A DNA stretch of 7,834 nucleotides from an uncultured Collinsella sp. (GTDB lineage Bacteria; Actinomycetota; Coriobacteriia; Coriobacteriales; Coriobacteriaceae): positions 1 through 7,834 of the forward strand of contig CABQMC010000069.1 in the NCBI GenBank assembly GCA_902465115.1, written 5' to 3'. The notes beneath the pieces were generated by a model. That model worked only from the letters and a program-made list of their open reading frames with translations, was not told the origin of the DNA and ran no database searches. The position numbers and the translations under genes are program-made. The first letter of the stretch is position 1; every line of letters starts with the position of its first letter. Below, piece by piece: positions 1 through 6,948 of this stretch.

Positions 1-397
1 CGCCCTCGGAGAACGCGGTCTGGCTGCGGCCGTAAACGATCTGCAGGAAGATCTCGCGCATAGCAACGTTGATGGCGTCGCAGACGAGGTCGGTGTTGAG
101 GGCCTCGAGGATGGTCTTACCGGGAAGGATCTCGGAAGCCATGGCGGCAGAGTGGGTCATGCCCGAGCAGCCGATGGTCTCAACGAGGGCCTCCTCGATG
201 ATGCCGTCCTTGACGTTCAGCGTGAGCTTGCAGGCGCCCTGCTGAGGTGCGCACCAACCCACACCGTGCGTAAGACCGGAGATGTCGGAAATCTCCTTAG
301 CCTGGACCCACTTGCCCTCCTCGGGGATGGGTGCGGGGCCGTGGTATGCACCCTTGGCAACGGGGCACATGTTCTCCACTTCCTGTGAGTACTGCAT
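1..397 (-). CDS. Iron-sulfur cluster scaffold-like protein, IscU/NifU-N fold (partial, C-terminus off window)
   Basis: The first 132 codons are visible, starting at ATG 397-395 behind a strong purine-rich ribosome site (GAGGAGAGG). The protein begins MQYSQEVENMCPVAKG and contains HGVGWCAPQQGACKLTL (C49, C56) and ETIGCSGMTHSAAMASEI (C77), plus C11 and C106. The stretch from DGIIEEAL through GCSG to EILPGKT lines up well with GVIEEASFTGHGC...LITGET of the SufU in this same window, so I read it as an IscU-fold protein. From memory, near-identical sequences in anaerobic Firmicutes and Coriobacteria are annotated as iron-sulfur cluster assembly scaffold protein and sit beside a 'GGGtGRT' protein; that neighbour would lie left of this window and cannot be checked. 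The Asp that follows the first ligand Cys in SufU (CGD) is not conserved here, where the residues are ACK. The exact function is uncertain; it may bind or carry a cluster or metal. Confidence 0.82.
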   Translation of the reverse strand, partial: MQYSQEVENMCPVAKGAYHGPAPIPEEGKWVQAKEISDISGLTHGVGWCAPQQGACKLTLNVKDGIIEEALVETIGCSGMTHSAAMASEILPGKTILEALNTDLVCDAINVAMREIFLQIVYGRSQTAFSEG

Positions 398-421
398 GCC
401 TCTCCTCTCTATCGTGTTGGC

Positions 422-474
422 GTCCCGTCTGGGGGTCGTGGCTGGCGATTGCCGGGCGACCCTTCGAAAGGGAC
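422..474 (-). promoter_or_regulatory. Candidate structured 5' leader of the scaffold-like gene
   Basis: In the minus-strand transcript, three nested helices can form: an outer GUCCC/GGGAC (470-474 with 422-426), a middle GGGUCG/CGACCC (457-462 with 433-438) and an inner GGC/GCC with an AAUC loop (444-453). A competing small hairpin CCCUU/AAGGG uses 460-472, so two exclusive folds are possible. The element ends about 25 nt before the start codon and close to the ribosome site. It matches no riboswitch class that I recognise. The pairings are read directly from the sequence; a regulatory role is inference, and GC-rich DNA gives chance helices easily. Confidence 0.35.
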
Positions 475-490
475 ATGACATGCAGCCCCT

Positions 491-496
491 ATAATA
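491..496 (-). promoter_or_regulatory. Possible -10 box for the scaffold-like gene
   Basis: On the minus strand the sequence reads TATTAT, close to the TATAAT consensus, in a locally AT-richer patch. This would give a leader of roughly 85-90 nt containing the helices at 422-474. No good -35 box is found 16-18 bp upstream. The plus strand reads TATAAT at 490-495, also without a -35, so the direction of this box is not certain. Confidence 0.3.
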
Positions 497-556
497 CCGC
501 GAAATGCACGGAATATTCGGCGAACGGCTCAGTTTTCGTAGCGAGATGCGCGGAAC

Positions 557-585
557 TTTCAATTGAAACGGTTTAACTCTATATT
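557..585 (+). promoter_or_regulatory. 12-bp perfect palindrome within a possible promoter for the transposase-like gene
   Basis: TTTCAATTGAAA at 557-568 is a perfect palindrome. It overlaps a weak -35 candidate (TTTCAA, 557-562) set 17 bp from TATATT (580-585). If this promoter is real, the transcript would have a leader of over 200 nt before the start at 801. The palindrome is immediately followed by CGGTTTAA, which makes a second, imperfect dyad centred on CG (TTGAAACGGTTTAA), a layout seen in LacI-type operators. No regulator can be named. Confidence 0.3.
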
Positions 586-800
586 CTGTGGTCGCGCACT
601 TCCGTAGAGGGGGTCCGTCTTGGGCAAGCTTTTGGTCAGCTTTTGTAAGCGTTGCAGGGGTTGACCTGTTGCAACGGTGCCGTTCGCCGCCCCTTTACTG
701 CCTTTGGCCGCGCGAGTGTATTGTTTTGCGTGAATGTTTTAATGGCACGCTTCAATCGTGCTGTATTGGATGGCAAGCAGATCCCGGCGAAGGGAGCGCC

Positions 801-1610
801 ATGCAGCGCGTTTGGAGAACGGTTACCGGCTTTTACCATGTCTGTGCCCGCGGCACGGGCAAGCAGCTCATCTTTGAGGGCGACGAAGACCGGTGGGAGT
901 TTTTGGAACTGATGCGCGAGTGCTGCCGCGAGGAGGGTGTGACGGTTATCGCCTGGTGCCTTATGGGCAATCACGTGCATTTGGTGCTTGCAGATTACGA
1001 GGACAGGATGAGCGCGGCGATGCACCGGCTGCTTTTGACGTACGCGCGGCGGTTCAATAAACGCATGGGGCGCACAGGCCATCTGTTTCAGAACCGTTTT
1101 GACCGGCGCTCGCTCGATACCGACTGGCAGGTGATGGAGGCTATTCGCTCCGTACACGCCGATCCGCAGGAGGCGGGCGTTAGCCTAATCGAGCGTTATC
1201 CCTGGAGTAGCTTTGCGGAGCATTTGTGCGCTTACGACGGTGACGCGGCCGATGTCGCGAGGGGATTTTCTGATCCTTCTTGCGTGCTTGAGCTTTTTGG
1301 TTCTGCCGAGGGCTTTATTGCCTATTCGCTTTCGGCGCCCGGCGGCAGTGAGCCAGCGCTGTGCGATATGAAAGAGACGGAGTGGGAACGCCGCGCCTTT
1401 GCCAACAAGTTGGCGAAGGAGCTAGGGGTTCCGCTCAACGGGGTTAAAACTGTACCGCCGGCGCAGCGCGATACCGTTATTGTTGGATTGAACAATGCCG
1501 GCTTTACGGTGCGCCAGATTGAGCGGTATACCGGGATTGGCAAAAGTAGCGTCTCTCGTATTGTGCGCGCTTATGCTCAGGTGGACGCGCAGGTCGAGGG
1601 ATCGAAATAA
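801..1610 (+). CDS. RAYT/Y1_Tnp-family transposase-like protein with C-terminal HTH, catalytic Tyr replaced by Ser
   Basis: This 269-residue protein starts at ATG 801 behind AAGGGAG with good spacing; the open frame continues upstream but without family sequence. Residues about 1-130 match the IS200-like Y1 transposase (REP-associated tyrosine transposase) fold: GFYHVCARG near the N-terminus, the HUH motif in MGNHVHLVL (H58, H60), GHLFQNRF at 93-100, and YPWSSFAEH after the catalytic helix. In the family that helix reads like RYIHxNPxxAG, and its Tyr attacks single-stranded DNA. Here it reads RSVHADPQEAG: Ser117 (codon TCC) stands in place of Tyr, and Asp121 in place of Asn. The C-terminus (about 224-257, NAGFTVRQIERYTGIGKSSVSRIVR) is a helix-turn-helix. 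The protein is therefore probably unable to cut by the normal chemistry and may act as a DNA-binding protein. Its base composition is more AT-rich than the suf genes, consistent with transfer. It converges on the suf operon. Family assignment is firm; loss of activity is inferred. Confidence 0.85.
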   Translation: MQRVWRTVTGFYHVCARGTGKQLIFEGDEDRWEFLELMRECCREEGVTVIAWCLMGNHVHLVLADYEDRMSAAMHRLLLTYARRFNKRMGRTGHLFQNRFDRRSLDTDWQVMEAIRSVHADPQEAGVSLIERYPWSSFAEHLCAYDGDAADVARGFSDPSCVLELFGSAEGFIAYSLSAPGGSEPALCDMKETEWERRAFANKLAKELGVPLNGVKTVPPAQRDTVIVGLNNAGFTVRQIERYTGIGKSSVSRIVRAYAQVDAQVEGSK

Positions 1611-1616
1611 AGGCAG

Positions 1617-1659
1617 AAAAGAAAATGGCCGAACCGCTCTTAGTCAAGCGATTCGGCCA
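1617..1659 (-). terminator. Intrinsic terminator of the suf operon
   Basis: TGGCCGAA (1626-1633) pairs perfectly with TTCGGCCA (1652-1659). After one mismatch, CGCT (1635-1638) pairs with AGCG (1647-1650), leaving an 8-nt loop. Read on the minus strand, the hairpin is followed by TTTTCTTTT (1625-1617), a proper U tract. It lies 28 bp past the sufU stop codon. On the plus strand the hairpin is 15 bp past the transposase-like stop but is followed by no T run, so it serves mainly the suf operon. Confidence 0.85.
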
Positions 1660-1667
1660 ACGAAATT

Positions 1668-1707
1668 CTTAAGATTTGGGATAAATACTACTGATTATTT
1701 TGCCCCT
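1668..1707 (+). repeat. Palindromic repeat, copy C, overlapping the 3' end of sufU
   Basis: It starts CTTAAGATTTGGGATAAA and ends TTATTTTGCCCCT. Aligned without gaps to the copy at 7098-7137, 31 of 40 positions are identical, including the first 14. The inner 31 bp form the same imperfect dyad: GGG pairs with CCC at the ends, and the arms carry changes that partly keep pairing. The copy covers the sufU stop codon (1688-1690) and its last codons. Confidence 0.7.
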
Positions 1708-2122
1708 CGAGCATGCCGTCGAGGGTGCGCCAGGCGAGCTCGGCGCACTTGACGCGGGCGGGCATGTGCGAGATGTCCTGGAGCTGGGCGGCTTCGTCCA
1801 GGTCTTCCAGGTCCTCCTCGGAGAGCTGCTCGCCGCGGATCATGGCGAGGAAGAGCTCTGCCAGGCGGTGAGCTTCCTCGACGGTCTCGCCGGTGATGAG
1901 GTCGGCCATGATGTCGGCACTGGCCTGACTGATGGCGCAGCCGTGGCCGGTAAAGGAGGCCTCCTCGATCACGCCGTTCTCGACGCGCAGCTGCAGGGTG
2001 AGCTCGTCGCCGCAGCTGGGGTTGATGCCGTCGTGCTCGTGCGTGGGAGCATCCATCTCGTACTTATAGTCGGGGTGCGAGTTGTGCTCCATAAATGTGG
2101 TGGAGGTGTACAGATTACCCAT
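1688..2122 (-). CDS. sufU: SufU, zinc-dependent sulfurtransferase partner of SufS
   Basis: SufU accepts persulfide sulfur from SufS and passes it to SufBCD in Gram-positive bacteria. The 144-residue protein holds the metal-site residues of the family: C37 and D39 in NPSCGDELTL, C62 in TGHGCAISQASADIM, and C126 in RVKCAELAW. The 64-residue distance from C62 to C126 includes the extra segment (LSEEDLEDLDEAAQL region) that separates SufU from the shorter IscU. I chose ATG 2122-2120, which has GGAG 9 nt upstream and overlaps the sufS stop by 8 nt; the longer frame to 2227 has no family sequence. A later Met (residue 11) is a less likely start because no ribosome site precedes it. It is the last gene of the operon, with the terminator just after it. 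The final residues (GQNNQ) and stop codon lie in a repeat found elsewhere in the window. Confidence 0.95.
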   Translation of the reverse strand: MGNLYTSTTFMEHNSHPDYKYEMDAPTHEHDGINPSCGDELTLQLRVENGVIEEASFTGHGCAISQASADIMADLITGETVEEAHRLAELFLAMIRGEQLSEEDLEDLDEAAQLQDISHMPARVKCAELAWRTLDGMLEGQNNQ

Positions 2123-3440
2123 TGAACGTGCTCCAAACGTGATGCAGGCCGGCGATGAACTTGTCGATGTCGGCCTTGTCGTTGTAGAAGGCCACGCTGG
2201 CGCGGCAACAAGCAAGGTTTTCGACACCCAGCCAGGTAAGCAGCGGCTGCGCGCAGTGGTGACCGGCGCGGATGCAGACGCCGTCCATGTCCATGATGCT
2301 CGCGACGTCGTGCGGGTGGATGCCCTTGACGTTAAAGCTCACAACGCCGTGGTGGTTGTCCCAATAGATGGAGCCGATGATTTGGACAAAGTCGAGCTGC
2401 ATGAGTTCGCCCATCAGATAGTGGACGAGTGCCTGCTCGCGGGCCTGGATGTTCTCGTAACCCACCGTGTTGACCAGGTAGTCGAGTGCCGCGCCCGTGG
2501 CGAAGATGCCGGCGGCGTCCTGTGTGCCGGCCTCGAATTTCTCGGGAACGGGCGCCCAGACGGCGTCCTGCTCGGTGACCGAGTCAATCATCTCGCCGCC
2601 GGTGAGCATGGGCGGCATGGCGTTGAGCAGGTCCATCTTGCCCCACAGCACGCCAATGCCCATGGGGCCCATGGCCTTGTGCGCGCTAAAGGCAAAGAAG
2701 TCGGCGCCCAGGTCGGCCACATCGACCGGCATGTGCGGCAGCGACTGTGCGCCGTCGACGACCAGATAGCCGCCGTACTTGTGCACAAGCTTTCCGAGGT
2801 TCTTGACCGGGTTCTCGACACCCAACACGTTGGAGACCTGACCCACGGCCAGGATCTTGGTCTTGGGGCCCACCTTGGACAGAACCTCCTCAGTCGTGAG
2901 CTGGCCGGTCTTGGTGGGGTAAAGGTAGACGAGCTTGGCGCCGGTCTCGCGGCAGACCTGCTGCCACGGAATCAGGTTGGAGTGGTGCTCCATGATGGTG
3001 ATGACGACCTCGTCGCCGGGTTCGAGCACCGTGGGCGCAAAGCTCTTGGCGACCAGGTTGAGCGACTCGCTCGTGTTGCGGGTGAAGACGACCTCGTTGG
3101 CCTGTGAGGCGCCGATGAGGTCGGCGATCTGCTGGCGGACTTTCGCGATGGCGTCGGTGGCCTCGACGGACAGCGAGTACAGGCCACGCAGGGGGTTGGC
3201 GTTCATGCGCTGATAGAAGTCGCGCTCGGCGTCGAGCACACAGGCAGGGCGCTGCGCGGTGGCGGCGCTATCGAGGAAGGCGATCTCGGGGTGCTGCTGG
3301 AAGAGCGGGAACTGCGCCTTGTAGGGGTTGGTCTCGATGTCTACGGTGGGCCAGCCGCGCGAAGCCTCGTCGCTGGCGTCGAGCTCCATGGGCTCGGGGG
3401 CAGTGCAGGTATCGCATTTAACGTGCTCGGTGTCGATCAT
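2115..3440 (-). CDS. sufS: SufS cysteine desulfurase
   Basis: This PLP enzyme removes sulfur from cysteine, giving alanine and an enzyme persulfide that SufU takes up. The 441-residue protein shows TRNTSESLNLVA and MEHHSNLIPWQ (cofactor pocket, about 120-160), VDGAQSLPH (D229, Q232), the Schiff-base lysine K255 in SAHKAMGPMGIG, and the persulfide cysteine C396 in RAGHHCAQP, the class II (SufS) loop. Its start ATG (3440-3438) overlaps the sufD stop as ATGA, a 4-bp overlap that suggests translational coupling. The protein is about 30-35 residues longer than typical SufS because of an N-terminal extension before the YKAQFPLFQQHPEIAFLDSAA segment. That extension carries a CDTC motif (C9, C12) whose role is unknown. 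All residues needed for catalysis are present. Confidence 0.97.
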   Translation of the reverse strand: MIDTEHVKCDTCTAPEPMELDASDEASRGWPTVDIETNPYKAQFPLFQQHPEIAFLDSAATAQRPACVLDAERDFYQRMNANPLRGLYSLSVEATDAIAKVRQQIADLIGASQANEVVFTRNTSESLNLVAKSFAPTVLEPGDEVVITIMEHHSNLIPWQQVCRETGAKLVYLYPTKTGQLTTEEVLSKVGPKTKILAVGQVSNVLGVENPVKNLGKLVHKYGGYLVVDGAQSLPHMPVDVADLGADFFAFSAHKAMGPMGIGVLWGKMDLLNAMPPMLTGGEMIDSVTEQDAVWAPVPEKFEAGTQDAAGIFATGAALDYLVNTVGYENIQAREQALVHYLMGELMQLDFVQIIGSIYWDNHHGVVSFNVKGIHPHDVASIMDMDGVCIRAGHHCAQPLLTWLGVENLACCRASVAFYNDKADIDKFIAGLHHVWSTFNG

Positions 3441-4708
3441 GCGAGCTCCTCTTCAAAGTTGTCGATCAGGTTGTTGCCCAGGCGGACGACGGCGGCGCGG
3501 GTGCGCTCGTCGGTGGCGGAAAGCGCGGCGTCCTCCAGCTTGGCGCGGATGAACAGGTCCTCGGCGGCGTTTTGGTCAAGGCCGCGGCAGGCGAGGTAGA
3601 ACAGCTGCTCGTCGCGGACGTGGCCGATGGTGGCGCCGTGGTTGCCGGCGACGTCGTCCTCGTCGCAGAGAATGACGGGAACGGTCTTGTTGTCGACGCC
3701 CTTGTTGGCCAAAAGCACCGTCTCGCGCTCGGTGCCGGTTGTACCCTTGCAGCCGTGCACGAGGTCGATGGTGCCGCGGTAGACCTTCTTGGACGTGCCG
3801 GTCAGTACGCCGTTGGCGTCGATCTCGCACTCGGTCTTGCGACCGCGGTGGCGCAGCTCGTAGTTAAAGTCGCGCACCTGCTCGCGGGCGCCCAGGTAGT
3901 CAGTATCGATGGTGACCTTGGCGGTATCGCCCAGCAGGTCGCCGGCAAGGCCGGTGGCGCTGGCGCCGGCACCCAGGACGGTGTGCTGCACGTTGACGCG
4001 CGCGCCCTCGTCCAGGAACAGGCCGGTGTCGTCGAGCGCGATCCAGCTATCGTCGAGCGTCTGCGTGCAGGTCACGTTGACGGTGGCGTACTCGTGGGCG
4101 CACACGCGTAGCACGGATCCCACGACGCCTTGGCCGGCAACGGGAGAGTCCAGGGCAATAAGCAGATCGAGCGTCGACTGGGGACGGGCGACGACGTCGA
4201 TGGCGGCGATGGCCGCGGCTGCATCGACACCGCTCACGCGCACGGTAACCGTGGCGTGCTGGTATGCGGGCACATCGATGACGATGCGCTTGGTGGCGTG
4301 GTCGGCCAAGTAGGTGTAGGCAGCCTCGCCCATGCCGGTCTCGAAGGCTTCAGCAGGGGAGAGCTCCTCCTCGAGCTTGATGGCACCGGCCTGGTAGATG
4401 GAGGTGGCGGGCACGTCAAGCTCGGTCTCGGGCGTGATGCGGGCGCGGTCGGCGGCGTCGCCGGGGGCGGAGGCGCGGCGCTCGGGGAAGCGCTCGGCCA
4501 TGGCGTCCATGGCGGCGTTAAATGCGTCGGCAGCGCCGCGGAACTGCTCGTCCAAGCCCTCGACCTTAACAGCTTCGGCGGGAGCGGCGGCAAGCTCGTC
4601 AGAGAGCTCGAGCTTGGTCTGGTTCATCTTGAGCCAACCCCAAGTGGCAGCCGGCATCGCATTGACCTGCTCAAGGGTGGTAGCAGCGGTGTTCGTGGTC
4701 TGTTCCAT
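3437..4708 (-). CDS. sufD: SufD, Fe-S assembly scaffold complex subunit
   Basis: SufD pairs with SufB in the SufBC2D complex that assembles iron-sulfur clusters. The protein has 423 residues, close to family length. The C-terminal beta-helix region contains VILCDEDDVAGNHGATIGHVRDEQLFYLACRGL. H357 in NHGAT matches the histidine (H360 in E. coli SufD) needed for cluster formation at the SufB-SufD interface. The N-terminal part (MEQTTN... to about 130) is variable and Ala-rich, as is usual. The start codon shares one base with the sufB stop (TAATG), and an AGGAG lies about ten bases upstream inside sufB; the 3' end overlaps sufS by 4 bp. Translation of sufB, sufD and sufS is therefore likely coupled, fitting equal production of complex partners. 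Confidence 0.95.
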   Translation of the reverse strand: MEQTTNTAATTLEQVNAMPAATWGWLKMNQTKLELSDELAAAPAEAVKVEGLDEQFRGAADAFNAAMDAMAERFPERRASAPGDAADRARITPETELDVPATSIYQAGAIKLEEELSPAEAFETGMGEAAYTYLADHATKRIVIDVPAYQHATVTVRVSGVDAAAAIAAIDVVARPQSTLDLLIALDSPVAGQGVVGSVLRVCAHEYATVNVTCTQTLDDSWIALDDTGLFLDEGARVNVQHTVLGAGASATGLAGDLLGDTAKVTIDTDYLGAREQVRDFNYELRHRGRKTECEIDANGVLTGTSKKVYRGTIDLVHGCKGTTGTERETVLLANKGVDNKTVPVILCDEDDVAGNHGATIGHVRDEQLFYLACRGLDQNAAEDLFIRAKLEDAALSATDERTRAAVVRLGNNLIDNFEEELA

Positions 4709-6120
4709 TATCCGATCGCTCCTTCCATCTCGAGCTTGATCAGGTTGTTCATCTCGACGGCGTACTCAAGCGGTAGCTCCTTGGAGACCGGGTTGGCAAA
4801 GCCGTTGACGATCATGGTGCGAGCCTCTTCCTCCGGGATACCGCGGCTCATCAGGTAGAACACCTTGTCGTCGCCGATACGTCCGATGGTGGCCTCGTGG
4901 CCGATGTCGACGTTCTTGGCGCGGATGTCCATGGCCGGGATGGTGTCGGAGCGGCTCTGGTCGTCGAGCATCAGTGACTGGCAGCTCACGGTTGCCTTGG
5001 AGCCCTCGGCCTTGGGTGTCGCCACGATAGAGCTGCGGAACGTCTGGATGCCGCCGCTCTTGGAGATGCCCTTGGTCTCGACGGTTGCCGAGGTCTCGGG
5101 CGCGTTGAGCACGACCTTGCAGCCGGTGTCGAGGTTCTGCCCGGCGCCGGCAAAGGTGATGCCGGTAAAGCTCGAGCGGGCGCGACGGCCGTTGAGCACG
5201 CTCATGGGATAGAGATAGCCCACGTGGCTGCCGAAGGAGCCGCTGATCCACTCGATGTCGCCGTCCTCGTCCACGCGCGCACGCTTGGTGTTGAGGTTGT
5301 ACATGTTCTTGGACCAGTTCTCGATGGTCGAGTAGCGCAGGTGCGCACGCTTGCCCACAAAGAGCTCGACGGCGCCGGCGTGGAGGTTGGCTACGTTGTA
5401 CTTGGGCGCGGAGCAACCCTCGATAAAGTGCAGGTCGGCGTCGTCCTCGACGATGATGAGCGTGTGCTCAAACTGGCCGGCGCCCTTGGCGTTAAGACGG
5501 AAGTAGCTCTGCAGCGGGAAGTCGAGCTTGGTGCCCTTGGGCACGTAGACAAACGAGCCGCCCGACCATACGGCGCCGTGCAGGGCCGCAAACTTGTGGT
5601 CGGTGGGCGGGATGAGCGTCATAAATTTCTCGTGGATGAGCGGTTCCCACTGCGGGTCGTGCAGGGCTTCCTCAATACCGGAGTAGACGATGCCCATCTT
5701 GGACGCCGTGTCCTGCATGTTGTGGTAGACGAGCTCGGAGTCGTACTGCGCGCCGACGCCTGCCAGGTAGCTACGCTCGGCCTCGGGGATGCCCAGGCGC
5801 TCAAAGGTGTTCTTGATGTCGTCGGGCACCGACTCCCAGTCGTGCTTTTGGTCGGTGTTGGGCTTGACGTAGGTGACGATGTTGTCCATGTCCAAGCCCT
5901 CGATGGAGGGGCCCCACGTCGGATCCGGGAAGCGGTTGAAAATCTCGAGGGACTTGAGGCGCAGGTCGAGCATCCACTGCGGCTCGTCCTTCTTGGCGCT
6001 GATCTCGCGCACGATGTCGGGCGTGATGCCGGCGTCGAGGCGCTCGAATCCCTCCTCGCCATAGGTGAAGTCGTAGAGGCTGCGGTCGATGTCCGCGACC
6101 TCGGTGCGGTTCTTGGTCAT
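4708..6120 (-). CDS. sufB: SufB, Fe-S assembly scaffold protein
   Basis: SufB is the main scaffold on which clusters form, with SufC and SufD. The 470-residue protein has the expected N-terminal helical part (SLYDFTYGEEGFERLDAGI) and the segment VWSGGSFVYVPKGTKLDFPLQ (one stretch near 190-210). It ends in a beta-helix with VSCQSLMLDDQSRSDTIP and IGHEATIGRIGDDKVFYLMSRG. C380 in SCQSLML corresponds to the essential cysteine (C405 in E. coli) that receives sulfur; E409 in GHEAT lies in the conserved interface segment. Start ATG 6120-6118 follows AAAGGGGCG with suitable spacing, 12 bp after the sufC stop. The sequence is complete and ordinary for the family. Confidence 0.97.
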   Translation of the reverse strand: MTKNRTEVADIDRSLYDFTYGEEGFERLDAGITPDIVREISAKKDEPQWMLDLRLKSLEIFNRFPDPTWGPSIEGLDMDNIVTYVKPNTDQKHDWESVPDDIKNTFERLGIPEAERSYLAGVGAQYDSELVYHNMQDTASKMGIVYSGIEEALHDPQWEPLIHEKFMTLIPPTDHKFAALHGAVWSGGSFVYVPKGTKLDFPLQSYFRLNAKGAGQFEHTLIIVEDDADLHFIEGCSAPKYNVANLHAGAVELFVGKRAHLRYSTIENWSKNMYNLNTKRARVDEDGDIEWISGSFGSHVGYLYPMSVLNGRRARSSFTGITFAGAGQNLDTGCKVVLNAPETSATVETKGISKSGGIQTFRSSIVATPKAEGSKATVSCQSLMLDDQSRSDTIPAMDIRAKNVDIGHEATIGRIGDDKVFYLMSRGIPEEEARTMIVNGFANPVSKELPLEYAVEMNNLIKLEMEGAIG

Positions 6121-6132
6121 TGCATCGCCCCT

Positions 6133-6933
6133 TTACGCCTGCTGCTCGGCAGCGGCGGCTTCGGCCTGGGCGCGCTGCTCGGCGGCCTCGCGCTCGAAGG
6201 TCTCAAAACCGTTCTTGTCGATCCAGGGAATGAGCGAGGCGTCGTCCTCGCGTACGATGTGGCCCTTGACCATAACGTGGACGCGGTCGACATCCAGGTG
6301 CTCCAGGATGCGCGTGTTGTGCGTGATGATGAGCATGGAGCCGTCGCAGCTCTTGCGGTAGGCGTCCATGCCGTGGCTGACGGTGGAAAGCGCGTCGACG
6401 TCCAGACCAGAGTCGGTCTCGTCCAGGATGGCGAGCTTGGGCTGCAGCAGCAGAAGCTGGAGCATTTCGACCTTCTTTTTCTCGCCGCCCGAGAAGCCCA
6501 CGCCCAGCTCGCGGTTGAGATAGGCGGTATCCATGTTGAGCTCGGCCGCGAGCTCCTTGACGCGACGGCGGAACTCCTTGCCCTTCATCTCCAGGCCGGG
6601 GCGGCCGGCGATGCTGGCGCGCAAAAAGCTCGACAGCGGCACGCCCGGAATCTCGACCGGGGCCTGGAAGCTCAGGAACAGGCCGGCGCGCGAGCGCTTG
6701 TCGGTGGTGAGCTCGGTGATGTCCTGGCCGTCAAAGACGATGCGGCCGTTGTTGACCGTGTAAACGGGGTCGCCCATGACCAGGTGGCCGAGGGTGGACT
6801 TGCCGGCGCCGTTGGGTCCCATCAGAACGTGGGTCTCGCCGGCGGCGACGTTGAGGTTGACGTTGTGGAGGATGGTCTTCTCGTCCACGGAGGCGGTCAG
6901 ACCTTCGATGGAAAGCAGCGGATTTGCGCTCAT
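6133..6933 (-). CDS. sufC: SufC, Fe-S assembly ATPase (ABC type)
   Basis: SufC is a cytosolic ABC ATPase that drives shape changes of the SufBC2D complex. The 266-residue protein contains Walker A GPNGAGKST (39-47), Q-loop Q90 in SFQAPVEIPGV, signature FSGGEKKK (147-154), Walker B LAILDETDSGLD (167-178) and the switch histidine H205 in IITHNTR. The SufC-typical ETDSGLD is intact. I chose ATG 6933-6931 because GAGAGGG lies 6 bases upstream and MSANPLLSIEGL matches the family start; an in-frame ATG ten codons earlier (6963) has no ribosome site. The C-terminus ends in an Ala/Glu/Gln-rich tail, probably disordered or helical. It is the first gene of the operon, downstream of the promoter at 6998-7025. 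Confidence 0.97.
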   Translation of the reverse strand: MSANPLLSIEGLTASVDEKTILHNVNLNVAAGETHVLMGPNGAGKSTLGHLVMGDPVYTVNNGRIVFDGQDITELTTDKRSRAGLFLSFQAPVEIPGVPLSSFLRASIAGRPGLEMKGKEFRRRVKELAAELNMDTAYLNRELGVGFSGGEKKKVEMLQLLLLQPKLAILDETDSGLDVDALSTVSHGMDAYRKSCDGSMLIITHNTRILEHLDVDRVHVMVKGHIVREDDASLIPWIDKNGFETFEREAAEQRAQAEAAAAEQQA

Positions 6934-6948
6934 GCTGTCCCTCTCTGT

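Larger units (their letters stand above)
398..800. other. Divergent intergenic region without a convincing gene
   Basis: This 403-bp stretch separates the minus-strand scaffold gene from the plus-strand transposase-like gene. An open frame continues upstream of the transposase-like start to about 588, but the encoded sequence is Cys/Arg-rich without family resemblance, so I treat it as non-coding. Small symmetric elements seen here are a structured leader (422-474), a 12-bp palindrome (557-568), an 8-bp direct repeat AGCTTTTG (627-634 and 638-645), a 7-bp inverted repeat CGTTGCA/TGCAACG (650-656 and 670-676), and a GCACG/CGTGC hairpin (745-749 and 757-761). Confidence 0.6.

Noticed and set aside
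588..800. 71-codon N-terminal extension of the transposase-like protein from a GTG start
   Set aside because: The extension has no family sequence, while ATG 801 has a good ribosome site and begins right at the conserved domain.
2123..2227. Longer SufU starting at 2227 within sufS
   Set aside because: The extra 35 residues are Ser/Thr/Pro-rich shadow sequence of sufS with no SufU similarity.
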